Position numbers and translations under genes: made by a program
The notes under the pieces: generated by a model
Told to the model about the DNA's origin: nothing
Seen by the model: the letters and a program-made list of their open reading frames with translations, nothing else
The model's database searches: none
NCBI GenBank assembly: GCA_944393235.1
Contig: CALXZJ010000013.1
Location: 1-34,492, forward strand
Source: an uncultured Alphaproteobacteria bacterium
Lineage (GTDB): Bacteria > Pseudomonadota > Alphaproteobacteria > RF32 > CAG-239
DNA: 34,492 bases
Reading direction: 5' to 3'
In this document: positions 1 to 7,835 of the stretch, in pieces
Position numbering within the stretch: the stretch's first letter is position 1
Layout: the number at the start of each line of letters is the position of its first letter

Positions 1-626
1 TGGTTGAAATGCTCGGCGTTTTAGCAATTATCGGGGTTTTATCGGTTGGGGCTATCAGTGGTTATTCTAAGGCGATGATGAAGTATAAGCTCAATAAACA
101 GACCGAGCAAATCGGCAGCATTTTGGATTATGCTACACTGCATTATGACGACTTTGACCGCTTAAACTTAGCGCACACTAACGTTACTCTATTGTTTCAA
201 AAACTTGGTGCTATTCCGGTTGAAATGATAAAGGAACAGAATTCTAATTATATTTATGACGTTTTTAACAACCAAGTCAGCATTTATCATAATTTAGAAG
301 AAAATAACAATTCAAAACCACAATATTACGGGCTTCAAGATTCAATTGGTAAAAACGCTTATGAAATCTGTCGAAATTTGTATCAAACGGCAAAGTTGCG
401 CAGCAGCACACTTTGGATAACCCAATTTGTAAAAAGCAGCGAAAGTAGTATAGATGTTGATGTATCAGGCAACCGCGTTTATGGCGATGCCTATTGTACA
501 GATAATGCCGACTATTGTTTGAAAGACTTATCTTTACAACAAATTCATGACCTTTGTTTATATTGTGATGACAGCTCCGGCAGCTGCCGATTCATATTTT
601 ATTGGAACTTCAAATCCGAAGGATAG
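1..626 (+). CDS. Type IV pilin-like protein (5' end cut by window edge)
   Basis: The gene is already open at base 1: bases 1-2 are the end of an ATG codon (MVEMLGVLAIIG...), so the true start lies outside the window. The visible 208 or so residues begin with a class III (prepilin) hydrophobic segment with a glutamate near its start, followed by SKAMMKYKLNKQ and then a soluble variable domain. The C-terminal part has a motif shared with the other two pilin-like genes here: YC, about 8 residues, CLKDLS, then I..LC..C. Such proteins are cleaved by prepilin peptidase and inserted in the inner membrane, then built into pili or pseudopili. Bases 1-56 are identical to 11371-11426. No pilus assembly genes are in view, so pilus, pseudopilus or adhesin cannot be distinguished. 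The gene ends at a TAG just before a bidirectional terminator. Confidence 0.75.
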   Translation, partial: VEMLGVLAIIGVLSVGAISGYSKAMMKYKLNKQTEQIGSILDYATLHYDDFDRLNLAHTNVTLLFQKLGAIPVEMIKEQNSNYIYDVFNNQVSIYHNLEENNNSKPQYYGLQDSIGKNAYEICRNLYQTAKLRSSTLWITQFVKSSESSIDVDVSGNRVYGDAYCTDNADYCLKDLSLQQIHDLCLYCDDSSGSCRFIFYWNFKSEG

Positions 627-641
627 TTTAATATGAAAAAA

Positions 642-658
642 CAGGCTTTTTAAGCCTG
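642..658. terminator. Bidirectional intrinsic terminator
   Basis: Stem CAGGCTT / AAGCCTG with a 3-base loop, A-rich on the left and T-rich on the right. It sits between the convergent pilin-like gene and the minus-strand membrane protein gene and overlaps the latter's stop codon. Confidence 0.75.
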
Positions 659-1123
659 CTTTTCAATTTTTATATGTTTTTCCATGGCTTTCAGGATTGT
701 TTCCCTATCTTCTTCAGTCATGGCATAAAGCGGTATGGAAAATTCACCATACGGTGAACGTCTGCTTAAATGCTGCATCAGCGTGCGGCGATAAGCAACG
801 CCTTCTTTGGGGGTGATGGCGATAATTTCACGCTTTAAGCAACCTGAAACACGTTTTTGTTCGGCTTTGGCAATGTCTTCCCATTTTAGCATGGCGTTAT
901 GGTCAATTTTAATGCCCTCATCATTAACTAGCGCCAAACGTTGCGGAAAAATCACCACATACAAAGATGCCGAAAATGAAACTAAACACAAAACTGATAC
1001 AATGCTTATCCAGCCTAAACAATTGGGGCAAGTGTTGCCTGCCAAAATGACCAGGCACAACAACACAGCGTTTAGAAACACCATTTTTTGCAACTGGCGG
1101 TTATCGTAATAAAAACTTTCCAT
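650..1123 (-). CDS. Small membrane protein, STM3941-like
   Basis: This 157-residue protein has two hydrophobic segments close together (about residues 13-30 and 36-58), followed by a cytoplasmic domain of about 95 residues. The start is supported by AAGGAG six bases upstream of the ATG. The C-terminal half contains RRSPYGEFSIPLYAM, which resembles the conserved end of the STM3941 family, bacterial inner-membrane proteins of unknown function with a PH-like cytoplasmic domain. The family assignment is from memory of that motif and is tentative. It is monocistronic: it converges on the pilin gene and diverges from the flavodiiron gene. No catalytic residues are apparent. Confidence 0.65.
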   Translation of the reverse strand: MESFYYDNRQLQKMVFLNAVLLCLVILAGNTCPNCLGWISIVSVLCLVSFSASLYVVIFPQRLALVNDEGIKIDHNAMLKWEDIAKAEQKRVSGCLKREIIAITPKEGVAYRRTLMQHLSRRSPYGEFSIPLYAMTEEDRETILKAMEKHIKIEKQA

Positions 1124-1194
1124 GGCAATCTCCTTATAAAATTTATGCTAATTGTAATCATAAATAACAATTCCTAAAATTTCATTATTTTATG

Positions 1195-1223
1195 TTGAAA
1201 AATTTATATAACCTGATTATAAA
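1195..1223 (+). promoter_or_regulatory. Sigma-70-type promoter of the flavodiiron gene
   Basis: TTGAAA (1195-1200), 17-base spacer, TATAAA (1218-1223). The predicted transcript start is about 30 bases before the ATG, and a strong AAAGGAG (1244-1250) lies 8 bases before the ATG at 1259. Confidence 0.6.
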
Positions 1224-1258
1224 AAACTAAAAACATTACCGTTAAAGGAGATTTTACT

Positions 1259-2452
1259 ATGCATTGTACCCGCAAAATTTGCGACGACTTGATTTATATC
1301 GGCGCCAGCGACCGTCGTTTGGCTTTGTTTGAAAATATATATCCGATTCCGAACGGGGTTTCTTACAATTCTTATTTGTTAAAGGATGAAAAGACCGTTT
1401 TGCTTGATACGGTTGACCATTCCGTTTGCTTACAATTTATGGAAAATCTCAATTATGCTTTGGACGGGCGTGAACTGGATTATCTTGTCATTAACCATAT
1501 GGAACCGGATCATGCCGCGACTATCGGCGAAATTGCCCGCCGCTATCCGAAAACAAAAATGGTGGTTAATGCCAAAACATTAGCCATGATTAAGCAGTTT
1601 TTTGATTTTGACATTGATTCGCGCGCCGTTGTCGTCAAAGAAGGCGATACGCTTTCCGTCGGCCGCCATACATTGACGTTTGTTATGGCGCCGATGGTGC
1701 ATTGGCCGGAAGTGATGGTTACTTATGATTTGACCGATAAAATTTTGTTTTCCGCCGATGCTTTCGGCAGTTTCGGCGCTTTGAACGGACATCTGTTTGC
1801 TGATGAAGTTGATTTTGAACATCAATATCTCGACGAGGCGCGCCGCTATTACACCAACATTGTCGGTAAATACGGTCCTTCGGTGCAAGCTTTGCTCAAA
1901 AAAGCCGCCGGCTTGGAAATCAATCTGGTATGTCCGCTGCATGGGCTTATCTGGCGTAAAGATTTAGGGCTGTTTATTGAAAAATATAATTTGTGGAGCA
2001 CTTACACGCCGGAAACGAACGGGGTAATGATCGCTTATGCCTCTATATACGGCAACACAGAAAATGCGGTAAATGTTTTGGCAAACAAACTTTCGGAAAA
2101 AGGTGTGAAAAACATTGCCGTTTATGATGTTTCATCAACTCATGCATCGGTTATTGTCAGCGAGGCGTTTAAATATGACAAGTTGGTGTTTGCTTCGCCA
2201 ACTTATAATGCCGGTATTTTTCCGCCGATGGAATACGTGCTAAATGAACTTAAAGCACATAATTTGCAAAACCGCACTATTGCCTTAATGCAAAACGGTT
2301 CATGGGCGCCGGCTTCAGGAAATTTGATGAAAAACCTGATTGAAAGTCTGAAAAACGTCACTCTGCTTGAAATTATACCGACTCTTAAATCGGCATTGAA
2401 AGATAATCAACTTGACGAATTGGAACAGTTGGCAAATTTGCTTTGTAAATAA
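1259..2452 (+). CDS. Flavodiiron protein (FprA-type A-type flavoprotein)
   Basis: This 397-residue cytoplasmic enzyme reduces O2 to water, and/or NO to N2O, using a diiron site and FMN. The N-terminal metallo-beta-lactamase-like domain (about 1-250) carries the diiron ligands: the HxExDH set at residues 80-85, His148, Asp167 and His228 (CPLHG). The C-terminal flavodoxin domain begins near residue 255, with the FMN phosphate-binding loop in YASIYGNTE. Length and ligand set are those of the class A two-domain family. No rubredoxin or rubredoxin reductase is fused or adjacent, so the electron donor is encoded elsewhere. The gene is monocistronic, with its own promoter and a terminator at 2458. 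In anaerobes and microaerophiles this family usually serves oxygen or NO detoxification; which substrate is used here cannot be read from the sequence. Confidence 0.92.
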   Translation: MHCTRKICDDLIYIGASDRRLALFENIYPIPNGVSYNSYLLKDEKTVLLDTVDHSVCLQFMENLNYALDGRELDYLVINHMEPDHAATIGEIARRYPKTKMVVNAKTLAMIKQFFDFDIDSRAVVVKEGDTLSVGRHTLTFVMAPMVHWPEVMVTYDLTDKILFSADAFGSFGALNGHLFADEVDFEHQYLDEARRYYTNIVGKYGPSVQALLKKAAGLEINLVCPLHGLIWRKDLGLFIEKYNLWSTYTPETNGVMIAYASIYGNTENAVNVLANKLSEKGVKNIAVYDVSSTHASVIVSEAFKYDKLVFASPTYNAGIFPPMEYVLNELKAHNLQNRTIALMQNGSWAPASGNLMKNLIESLKNVTLLEIIPTLKSALKDNQLDELEQLANLLCK

Positions 2453-2457
2453 TTTTA

Positions 2458-2495
2458 GTTAATAAAAAAGCACCTAACGGTGCTTTTTTATTAAC
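2458..2495. terminator. Bidirectional intrinsic terminator
   Basis: A perfect 17-bp stem (2458-2474 with 2479-2495) with a TAAC loop. The GC core GCACC/GGTGC is flanked by A6 and T6. It serves the converging flavodiiron and ettA genes, and its right arm overlaps the ettA stop codon. Confidence 0.85.
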
Positions 2496-4170
2496 GTTCC
2501 AGCTTTTTATATTTCAAACGATGCGGTTTGCAGGCTTCATCACCCAAGCGACGGCGTTTGTCTTTTTCATATTCTTCAAAGTTTCCTTCAAACCACTCCA
2601 CATGGCCTTCGTCTTCATAAGCCAAAATATGGGTTGCCAAGCGATCCAAAAACCAGCGATCGTGCGAGGTTACCAACACGCACCCCGGATAATTCATAAT
2701 GCCTTCTTCCAACGAACGCAATGTGTCGACATCCAAGTCATTGGTCGGCTCATCAAGCAAAATAACATTGGCGCCTTTTTTAAGCATTTTTGCCAAATGA
2801 ACGCGGTTGCGCTCGCCGCCGGAAAGCTGGCCGACTTTTTTCTGTTGGTCGGCGCCTTTGAAATTAAACTGACCGACATAAGCGCGCGACGGCATTTGTT
2901 TTTTGCCCAGTTCAATAACATCCAACCCGTCGGAGATTTCTTCCCATACGGTTTTATTGGGGCTTAGCTCATCGCGTGTTTGGTCGACATAGCCCAAATC
3001 AACCGTTTCACCGATTCTGATTTCACCTTTGTCGGGTTTTTCAGCACCGGTAATCATCTTAAATAAGGTTGTTTTGCCGGCGCCGTTCGGACCGATGATG
3101 CCGACAATCGCGCCCTTGGGAATTTTAAAAGACAAATCGTCAATCAAAACCCTATCGCCGAAAGCCTTACTGATATGATTAGCCTCAATCACCAAATCGC
3201 CCAAACGCTCCGTCATCGGAATATTGATATAAGCGTGTGTGATTTTGTCTTTCGTTGCCTGCGACAACAGCTCGTCATAGGCGTTAATACGCGCTTTTGA
3301 CTTAGCTTGCCGCGCTTTGGGATTTTTTTGAATCCACTCTAATTCATTAGCCAAAATCTTTTGACGGGCGCTTTCTTCACGAGCTTCCTGTTCCAGGCGT
3401 TTTTGCTTTTGTTCCAACCATGAGGAATAATTTCCCTCATAAGGAATCCCCTGCCCGCGGTCGAGTTCCAGAATCCAACCCGTAACGTTGTCCAAAAAGT
3501 ATCGATCGTGGGTAACCATCACCACCGTGCCTTTGTAATCTTTCAAATATTGCTCTAACCAAGCGACCGACTCGGCATCTAAATGGTTGGTCGGCTCGTC
3601 AAGCAACAACAAATCCGGTTTTTGCAGCAACAAACGACACAAAGCCACACGGCGTTTTTCACCGCCGGAAAGCTTGGTGACGTCGGCTTCCGCTGGCGGG
3701 CAGCGCAACGCGTCCATCGCAATTTGAATTGTGCGTTCCAAATCCCAACCGTTGCAGGCGTCAATTTTTTCCTGCAATTCCGCCTGCTTTTCAATCAACG
3801 CCGTCATTTCCTCATCGCTCATCGGCTCGGCAAATTTGGCGGAAACTTCTTCAAACTCCTGTAGCAGGGCGCGCGTTTGACCCACGCCGTCCATCACATT
3901 TTCCATCACGTTTTTGTTCGGGTCAAGCTGCGGTTCTTGTTCAAGATACCCGACCTTAACGCCATCTGCTGCCCAGGCTTCGCCGTTAAAATCTTTATCC
4001 ACGCCAGCCATGATTTTTAAAAGTGTGGATTTTCCGGCGCCGTTAACGCCCAAAACGCCGATTTTGGCGCCGGGCAAAAAAGAAAGCGTGATCCCTTTGA
4101 ACAGTTCTTTGCCGCCCGGAAAAACTTTGGTTAAATTCTGCATGACAAAAACATACTGATATGCCGCCAT
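2491..4170 (-). CDS. ettA: Energy-dependent translational throttle protein EttA (ABC-F)
   Basis: This 559-residue soluble ABC-F ATPase binds the ribosomal E site and gates the first elongation step according to ATP/ADP status. There are two nucleotide-binding domains: Walker [10 protein letters not shown] at 41-49 and GPNGAGKTT near 360. Both have ABC signatures ([15 protein letters not shown] and [15 protein letters not shown]) and Walker [12 protein letters not shown] / [11 protein letters not shown], with catalytic Glu present. The linker between the domains holds the charged helical tRNA-interacting region. There are no transmembrane segments, and length and N-terminus ([13 protein letters not shown]) fit EttA rather than Uup or YheS. 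The start is supported by AGGAGG 8 bases upstream. It lies 42 bp downstream of a secreted-protein gene on the same strand, so co-transcription is possible. Confidence 0.95.
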   Translation of the reverse strand: MAAYQYVFVMQNLTKVFPGGKELFKGITLSFLPGAKIGVLGVNGAGKSTLLKIMAGVDKDFNGEAWAADGVKVGYLEQEPQLDPNKNVMENVMDGVGQTRALLQEFEEVSAKFAEPMSDEEMTALIEKQAELQEKIDACNGWDLERTIQIAMDALRCPPAEADVTKLSGGEKRRVALCRLLLQKPDLLLLDEPTNHLDAESVAWLEQYLKDYKGTVVMVTHDRYFLDNVTGWILELDRGQGIPYEGNYSSWLEQKQKRLEQEAREESARQKILANELEWIQKNPKARQAKSKARINAYDELLSQATKDKITHAYINIPMTERLGDLVIEANHISKAFGDRVLIDDLSFKIPKGAIVGIIGPNGAGKTTLFKMITGAEKPDKGEIRIGETVDLGYVDQTRDELSPNKTVWEEISDGLDVIELGKKQMPSRAYVGQFNFKGADQQKKVGQLSGGERNRVHLAKMLKKGANVILLDEPTNDLDVDTLRSLEEGIMNYPGCVLVTSHDRWFLDRLATHILAYEDEGHVEWFEGNFEEYEKDKRRRLGDEACKPHRLKYKKLER

Positions 4171-4212
4171 GTATTCTGCCTCCTGATAAAAAAATTAAAA
4201 TGTTAACAATGA

Positions 4213-4749
4213 TTATAAACCGTCTTGCATCTGACGTTCGCGCAATGCCCGTTGAAATGCCGGATCGTTGTGGATTTTGCGGGTTTGCTCGGTATAAAGT
4301 TTGATGTAGCGTTCTCTGGCATTCGGCTCTTTTTTGTAAACCTGTGTGGCATCATAAGCATGCCGCGGCGTAATAACTGTTCCGTCCGGCATTTTGATTG
4401 TGCCGTTGCCGTAAAGGGTGGCTTTAAAAATTGCCTGTTTGTCAAAAGCTTCGGCAATGCTGCGGCAATCATAAAAACCATCTTTAACTTTTGATATAAA
4501 AGTGTCGACCTTGTATTCGTTATAAGCTTCCATGCCTTGAGCTTGTTCAGCATCAGATTTTGCCTTTGAAATCATAATTGCGCGCGCTAAAAGCTCAAAC
4601 GTATCATATTTAGAAGCTTCGCAAGCAAGACCTTGTCCGGACACAATACCCAGCGATTGCATTTCTTCAATATAACTCATTTTTTGTGCCTGCGCCGGAT
4701 TAAATAACATCCCAAATGCCGCTAAAAAGAATAAAACAAATTTTTTCAT
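4213..4749 (-). CDS. Secreted helical protein of unknown function
   Basis: The protein is 178 residues if started at the ATG at 4749, which has GGGAG a few bases upstream. An in-frame TTG at 4761 would add four residues but has no ribosome site. A Sec signal peptide is clear: MKK, a hydrophobic core, then AQA|Q near residue 21. The mature part looks mostly helical and is polar, with two cysteines (about 43 and 95) that could form a disulfide in the periplasm. I recognise no family, and it has no lipobox, membrane anchor or catalytic motif. It lies directly upstream of ettA on the same strand and divergent from rpmJ; the neighbours do not suggest a role. Confidence 0.7.
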   Translation of the reverse strand: MKKFVLFFLAAFGMLFNPAQAQKMSYIEEMQSLGIVSGQGLACEASKYDTFELLARAIMISKAKSDAEQAQGMEAYNEYKVDTFISKVKDGFYDCRSIAEAFDKQAIFKATLYGNGTIKMPDGTVITPRHAYDATQVYKKEPNARERYIKLYTEQTRKIHNDPAFQRALRERQMQDGL

Positions 4750-4843
4750 GATTACTCCCAATTTTAAAAATTAGGTTTATTATAAGAAAAAGAAGTAAAA
4801 ATGCAACTAATTTAAAATTTTTAGAGAATTTGTAAAATTTAGG

Positions 4844-4872
4844 TTGACATTTTTGATGATTTAGCATAAGTT
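4844..4872 (+). promoter_or_regulatory. Putative promoter of rpmJ
   Basis: A perfect TTGACA (4844-4849), a 17-base spacer and TAAGTT (4867-4872), a weak -10. The predicted start is about 25 bases before the rpmJ ATG, leaving room for the AAGGA ribosome site at 4891-4895. Confidence 0.5.
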
Positions 4873-4904
4873 GCGCACAACTGTAATGAGAAGGAATTAG
4901 AAAA

Positions 4905-5030
4905 ATGAAATGCTATAGCTCTTTAAAATCAAAGAAAACCCGCGATAAAGACTGCAAATTGGTTCGTCGTAAAGGTCGGGTTTATGTTATTAATAAGAAA
5001 AACCCAAAGATGAAATGTCGTCAAGGTTAA
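4905..5030 (+). CDS. rpmJ: Large-subunit ribosomal protein bL36 (class B, zinc-independent type)
   Basis: This 41-residue protein reads [15 protein letters not shown], then [19 protein letters not shown], and ends KMKCRQG. That is the bL36 pattern, including [13 protein letters not shown]-like and ARQG-like elements. The C-C-C-H zinc ribbon spacing of class A bL36 is absent, so it belongs with the YkgO-like class B. Cysteines at positions 3, 17 and 38 are present, with Cys3 and Cys38 unusual for this class. It has a good AAGGA site 9 bases before the ATG and a consensus -35 upstream. It is single-copy in view and monocistronic, ending before the terminator at 5069. The protein is part of the 50S peptidyl-transferase-proximal region. 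Confidence 0.9.
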   Translation: MKCYSSLKSKKTRDKDCKLVRRKGRVYVINKKNPKMKCRQG

Positions 5031-5068
5031 TTGTGTTTTCATAACATAATTTAGCTCCTTATATTGCG

Positions 5069-5112
5069 TTAAATTAAAAACCGTTCATTTTCATGAACGG
5101 TTTTTAATTTAA
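5069..5112. terminator. Long bidirectional terminator between rpmJ and marC-like gene
   Basis: A perfect 20-bp inverted repeat (5069-5088 with 5093-5112) around a 4-base loop. The core CCGTTCAT/ATGAACGG has AT-rich outer arms giving A and T tracts on each side, so it works in both directions. Confidence 0.85.
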
Positions 5113-5126
5113 TCGGCAAATCCTTT

Positions 5127-5723
5127 TTAAGCAATTTCTTTAAGCAAAAGCGACAAATTGGTAATAAACAACTTAACCGAAATGGCAAGCAAGATAATCC
5201 CAAACAACTTTTGTATAACATAAATCACGCCGGGGTTCAGGAATTTTTCAAAGTTTTTAGCCAGTTTGATAACAATATAGACAATTATCATATTCATGAA
5301 AACCGCCAATAAAATGTTTATATCTTCAAACTGCGCGCGGATAGATAACAAAGTTGTCATAGAACCGGCGCCGACAATTAACGGAAATACGATTGGGGTG
5401 ATGGTTGCATCTTTGGGTAAATCCGGACTATCGCGAAAAATTTGAATATCCAAAATCATTTCCAGCGCCATAACAAAAATGATGATTGCACCGGCAACGG
5501 CAAACGAAGAAATGTCCAAGTTAAATAGTCTTAAAAAAGCTTCTCCGACATAAAAAAAGCCGATAAAAGCAAACAGCGAAATTATGGCAGCGCGCAAGGC
5601 ACTGACTTTTTTGCCTTTTTTGCGAAGACTGATAATAATTGGCGTTGTCCCCAAAATATCAATAATGGCAAACAACACAACAAATGCGCTTAAAAATTCA
5701 CGCCAATTTAATAGTTCTAACAT
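5127..5723 (-). CDS. MarC-family integral membrane protein
   Basis: This 198-residue protein is almost entirely hydrophobic, with about six predicted transmembrane helices. It has the MarC/UPF0056 layout: an N-terminal helix with FVVLFAIIDILGTTPI (the conserved D-x-x-G-x-x-P region), and a central loop with PLIVGAGSMTTLLS, corresponding to the family P-x-x-x-G-P/A-G motif. The molecular function of the family is unknown; the original link to multiple antibiotic resistance was not supported. The start has AAGGAG seven bases upstream. The gene is monocistronic, divergent from rpsA. Confidence 0.85.
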   Translation of the reverse strand: MLELLNWREFLSAFVVLFAIIDILGTTPIIISLRKKGKKVSALRAAIISLFAFIGFFYVGEAFLRLFNLDISSFAVAGAIIIFVMALEMILDIQIFRDSPDLPKDATITPIVFPLIVGAGSMTTLLSIRAQFEDINILLAVFMNMIIVYIVIKLAKNFEKFLNPGVIYVIQKLFGIILLAISVKLFITNLSLLLKEIA

Positions 5724-5818
5724 TTGTATCTCCTTAATTTTGAACAGGTCAGATATTGTGGTTGTAACATTCGTTTTTTATAAGTCAACAGATTTTTAAT
5801 GTGTCATGTAAAAAAAGC

Positions 5819-5846
5819 TTGAAAAATAATTATTTGCATGTATAAA
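5819..5846 (+). promoter_or_regulatory. Sigma-70-type promoter of rpsA
   Basis: TTGAAA (5819-5824), a 16-base spacer and TATAAA (5841-5846). The same hexamer pair occurs in front of the flavodiiron gene. It predicts a leader of roughly 125 bases. Confidence 0.6.
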
Positions 5847-5851
5847 TCTAT

Positions 5852-5887
5852 TTTGTCTTAAAGTACTAATTTGTCTTAAAGTGCTAA
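5852..5887 (+). repeat. Tandem 18-bp direct repeat at the rpsA transcript start
   Basis: Two adjacent 18-base units (5852-5869 and 5870-5887) of the form TTTGTCTTAAAGTRCTAA differ at one base. They begin 5 bases after the -10 box, so they straddle the predicted transcription start. They could be an operator or a 5' RNA element; nothing else in the window has this sequence. Confidence 0.7.
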
Positions 5888-5892
5888 GTGTG

Positions 5893-5947
5893 GTGCGACG
5901 CTTATATTAAGATGTTGATTTTCGCACAAGTCCGCCTCAAAATGAGG
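5893..5947 (+). promoter_or_regulatory. Structured rpsA leader (two candidate hairpins)
   Basis: GTGCGA (5893-5898) can pair with TCGCAC (5922-5927). Just downstream, CCTCA (5935-5939) pairs with TGAGG (5943-5947). Both lie between the promoter and the rpsA ATG, where S1 autoregulation acts in other proteobacteria. The pairing is visible; the regulatory role is inference. Confidence 0.4.
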
Positions 5948-5977
5948 GTCCGGCATTTATTTGAAACTTTTATCATA

Positions 5978-7666
5978 ATGACAAATACAGAATTTAAAGC
6001 TCCCGAAACGACCGAAAACTTTGAAGAATTGCTTAATGAACAATTTGGCAGTAAAGGTATTGTCGGTTCGGTTGTCAAAGGAACGATTATTAATTTAACT
6101 GATGACTATGTTACCGTCGATGTCGGTTTGAAATCCGAAGGACGTATTCCGTTGCGTGAATTTGGGCAGAATCCCGAGTTGAAAATCGGTGACCAAATTG
6201 AGGTTTTGGTTGACCGTTATGAAGATAAAGACGGCAACATTGTTCTTTCACGCGAAAAAGCACGCCGCGAAGAAGCTTGGATTGGCTTAGAAGCTGCCAT
6301 GAATGCCGGACAACGTGTTAACGGCATTATCTTTGGTCGTGTTAAAGGCGGTTTCACTGTTGACTTGAACGGTGCGATTGCTTTTCTGCCCGGTTCGCAG
6401 ATTGACATTCGCCCGATTCGCGATGTTACACCGTTGATGGGTATTTCTCAGCCGTTCCAAATTTTGAAAATGGATCGTTTGAGAGGCAATATTGTTGTTT
6501 CGCGCCGCGTGGTTTTGGAAGAAACCAGAGCCGAAGCCCGTGCAGAACTGATTGATACCATCAAAGAAGGCGCCGTTTTGGAAGGTATTGTTAAAAACAT
6601 TACCGACTATGGTGCATTTATTGATTTGGGCGGCGTTGACGGTTTGCTGCACGTTACCGACATTTCATGGAAACGTATTAATCATCCGGCTGAAGTCTTA
6701 TCGGTTGGGCAGACCGTAAAAGTTCAGGTTATTAAGTTCAATGAGGATACACAAAGAATAAGCCTCGGTATGAAACAACTTGAAAATGACCCGTGGCAGG
6801 CTGTTGCCGAAAAATATAAAGTCGGCGAAGTTTATACCGGCAAGGTAACTAACATTACCGATTACGGCGCATTTGTCGAACTGGAAGACGGTATTGAAGG
6901 TTTGGTTCATGTTTCTGAAATGAGCTGGACGCGTAAAAACGTTCATCCGGGTAAGATTGTTTCGACCTCTGAAGAAGTTCAGGTCAAAGTTTTGGAAGTT
7001 GATCCGGAAAAGAGAAGAATCAGCCTCGGCATCAAGCAATGCACACCGAATCCGTGGGCGGCTTATGTTGAAGAACATCCGGTCGGTTCAATCATTGAAG
7101 GCAAAATTAAAAACATTACCGAATTTGGTTTGTTTGTCGGTTTGACCGATGAAATCGACGGTATGATTCATTTGTCTGACATCGCTTGGGGTAAATCCGG
7201 CGAAGAAGCCGTAAAAGATTATACCAAAGGTCAAGACATTACCGCTAAAATCATTGATGTTGATGTTGAAAAAGAACGCATCAGCTTAGGTATTAAGCAG
7301 ATGGCTGAAAACAATGCGGCTTTGGCTTTGGAAAACTTGAAGAAAGGCGATGTGGTTAAAGCCGTTGTGGTCAGCACCGATGACAAAGGCGTTAACGTTG
7401 AGGTTGAAGGCATTGCCGCAACCATCAAAAAAGCCGACTTGTCTAAAGATAAGAGCGCACAGAATCCGGAAGATTATCACGAAGGTCAGGTTTTGGAAGC
7501 AAAACTTACCTCAGTTGATAAGAAAAACGGTAAACTCGGCGTTTCGGTCAAAGCTCTGGAAATTGAAGAAGAGAAGAAAGCTCTGGAAGAATATTCCGCA
7601 GCCAATGCTTCCGGTTCTTCCTTAGGCGATGCTTTGGGCGAAGCTTTGAAAAAGAATGCTTCTTAA
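5978..7666 (+). CDS. rpsA: Small-subunit ribosomal protein S1
   Basis: The protein is 562 residues from the ATG at 5978 (MTNTEFKAPET...). An upstream in-frame extension to 5888 runs through the leader hairpins and is not expected to be translated. Six S1/OB-fold domains are visible. The first two are divergent and ribosome-binding. The next are marked by repeated blocks such as NITDYGAFIDLGGVDGLLHV, NITDYGAFVELEDGIEGLVH and NITEFGLFVGLTDEIDGMIH, each followed by RISLG-type endings. S1 recruits and unfolds mRNA on the 30S subunit. The start has no Shine-Dalgarno: the preceding 20 bases are a pyrimidine/A mix. That fits S1 genes elsewhere, whose initiation depends on leader structure and S1 itself. 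The usual neighbours cmk (upstream) and ihfB (downstream) are absent. Confidence 0.96.
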   Translation: MTNTEFKAPETTENFEELLNEQFGSKGIVGSVVKGTIINLTDDYVTVDVGLKSEGRIPLREFGQNPELKIGDQIEVLVDRYEDKDGNIVLSREKARREEAWIGLEAAMNAGQRVNGIIFGRVKGGFTVDLNGAIAFLPGSQIDIRPIRDVTPLMGISQPFQILKMDRLRGNIVVSRRVVLEETRAEARAELIDTIKEGAVLEGIVKNITDYGAFIDLGGVDGLLHVTDISWKRINHPAEVLSVGQTVKVQVIKFNEDTQRISLGMKQLENDPWQAVAEKYKVGEVYTGKVTNITDYGAFVELEDGIEGLVHVSEMSWTRKNVHPGKIVSTSEEVQVKVLEVDPEKRRISLGIKQCTPNPWAAYVEEHPVGSIIEGKIKNITEFGLFVGLTDEIDGMIHLSDIAWGKSGEEAVKDYTKGQDITAKIIDVDVEKERISLGIKQMAENNAALALENLKKGDVVKAVVVSTDDKGVNVEVEGIAATIKKADLSKDKSAQNPEDYHEGQVLEAKLTSVDKKNGKLGVSVKALEIEEEKKALEEYSAANASGSSLGDALGEALKKNAS

Positions 7667-7686
7667 GCTTTAAGCAGCGTTTTTTT

Positions 7687-7715
7687 AAGGCACTTTGTAA
7701 CACGCAAAGTGCCTT
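7687..7715 (+). terminator. Intrinsic terminator of rpsA
   Basis: 11-bp stem AAGGCACTTTG / CAAAGTGCCTT with a 7-base loop, followed by a T-rich stretch. Confidence 0.85.
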
Positions 7716-7760
7716 TATTTTATGGGATGATTTTTATTAGTAGACAGATTATAAAAATAC

Positions 7761-7789
7761 TTGACAAATTTTGTGTAAGTTGTTATTAA
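7761..7789 (+). promoter_or_regulatory. Putative promoter of the lipoprotein gene
   Basis: A perfect TTGACA (7761-7766), a 17-base spacer and TATTAA (7784-7789). The leader that follows (7796-7835) is almost pure A/T and has no Shine-Dalgarno. Confidence 0.55.
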
Positions 7790-7835
7790 TGTAGGTACAT
7801 TCAGATTTTTTATAAATTATTAAAAATTTTTTATT

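Noticed and set aside
5888-5977. N-terminal extension of S1
   Set aside because: The extra 30 residues fall on the leader hairpins and do not resemble S1 N-termini. MTNTEF at 5978 gives the usual length.
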